Below are positions 5,532-6,022 of a stretch of DNA of 6,022 nt, piece after piece. The stretch covers positions 1 to 6,022 of the forward strand of contig JAKAHX010000116.1 in the NCBI GenBank assembly GCA_021814735.1. The letters run 5' to 3'. Numbering within the stretch: position 1 is the first letter of the stretch; each line of letters starts with the position of its first letter. Below the pieces are notes generated by a model. That model saw only the letters and a list, made by a program, of their open reading frames with translations. It had not been told where the DNA came from and ran no database searches. Position numbers and translations under genes: made by a program. This DNA is from Chloroflexota bacterium (GTDB taxonomy: Bacteria; Chloroflexota; Limnocylindria; Limnocylindrales; CSP1-4).

Positions 5532-6022
5532 TCATCCGAACCAGTAGCGCAGTGTCGGCTCGTCGGCGGCGGGCCAGGCTAGATGCGGGAGGCCGAGCGT
5601 CCGCTCGATGGCCTCGGTGTAGGCGGCCACGGTGCCCAGCACCGTTTCGAACGTGACGGTCCCGTCCCGGCGGCCGATGAAGAGCCGGATCGCCGCGTCC
5701 TGGAGGCCCAGCAGCAGTGATGTGACCACGCTCCCGGTGCCCTCCGGCGAGCTGATCGAGAACGAGCCGTCGGCTGTCCCCTGGCGCAGGATCTCCACCA
5801 GGAGCGGGGTGAAGCGCGCCGCCGTGGCCGAGCGCATGCGCTCGACGACGATCGAGTTCTCGTCCGAGTACCAGGTCCGCACGAGTTCGACCACTGCGTC
5901 CGGCTGGAGCTCCGGCCGGGCACTCTTCCACTGCGCGATGCCGGAGAAGACGCCCTGCAGCTTGTCGACGGCGCGCAGGTGCGGATCGCTGGCGATCGGC
6001 GTCACGTTGACCGTCGCGACCT
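5532..6022 (-). CDS. TetR/AcrR-family regulator, C-terminal ligand-binding part (5' end outside window)
   Basis: Partial gene: 162 residues to the stop, open at the right edge. The N-terminal helix-turn-helix is not in the window, so the family call rests on the C-terminal domain and context. Visible are helical stretches typical of TetR ligand-binding domains: HLRAVDKLQGVFSGIAQWKS, then LVRTWYSDENSIVVERMRSA, FTPLLVEILRQGTADGSF and VVTSLLLGLQDAAIRLF, and a terminal helix ending YTEAIERTLGLP. The phrase 'LxxxLRQGxADGxF' and the pattern 'GLxDxxxxL' are common in this family. A GTG at 6005 is not a believable start, because the frame continues upstream without a stop and a 157-residue TetR protein without its DNA-binding domain would make no sense. 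It is first in an operon with the exporter ATPase and permease, so it most likely represses them and itself from an operator beyond the right edge and is released by the exported compound. Confidence 0.8.
   Translation of the reverse strand, partial: VATVNVTPIASDPHLRAVDKLQGVFSGIAQWKSARPELQPDAVVELVRTWYSDENSIVVERMRSATAARFTPLLVEILRQGTADGSFSISSPEGTGSVVTSLLLGLQDAAIRLFIGRRDGTVTFETVLGTVAAYTEAIERTLGLPHLAWPAADEPTLRYWFG

Noticed and set aside
5532..6005. A complete 157-residue regulator starting at the GTG at 6005
   Set aside because: The frame stays open to the window edge, and the product would lack the TetR DNA-binding domain. The gene is better read as truncated by the window.

Overview
The window is very GC-rich, with strong G/C preference at third codon positions and translation products rich in Ala, Arg, Gly and Val. 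That fits a high-GC bacterium such as an actinomycete relative or a member of the Chloroflexota. I cannot separate these two from the sequence alone. Nothing marks it as plasmid, phage or insertion sequence. No tRNA, rRNA, CRISPR array or transposase is visible.

Layout from left to right. (1) Positions 1-324, minus strand: the N-terminal part of an acyl-ACP/acyl-CoA thioesterase-like hotdog protein that runs off the left edge. (2) Positions 382-1347, minus: a complete TerC-family membrane protein with all the hallmark acidic membrane motifs. (3) Positions 1348-1586: a non-coding interval of about 240 bp between divergent genes. It carries a chain of inverted repeats; three long GC-rich ones lie in what would be the 5' leader of the TerC gene. 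(4) Positions 1587-2888, plus: a PucR/CdaR-type transcription regulator with a C-terminal HTH. (5) A short convergent junction at 2889-2903, where one hairpin contains the stop codons of both flanking genes. (6) Positions 2904-6022, minus: a tightly packed operon read right to left. It holds a TetR-type regulator (N-terminus and DNA-binding domain outside the window), an ABC ATPase and a 12-helix double-unit ABC-2 permease of the kind annotated as a polyketide/antibiotic exporter.

How the genes work together. TetR-ATPase-permease is a classic self-contained drug-export module: the ATPase drives the permease, and the TetR protein probably represses its own operon from an operator upstream of the window. 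Spacing is very tight: 26 bp between the TetR stop and the preferred ATPase start (with an alternative ATGA overlap), and 1 bp between ATPase and permease. The PucR-type gene is divergent from the TerC gene and shares its control region, so it is a reasonable candidate regulator of itself and of the TerC gene. The thioesterase lies 57 bp behind the TerC gene on the same strand and may be co-transcribed.

The gene content belongs to known families. The least explained part is the structured divergent region at 1382-1583, and that is where I would look for something new.
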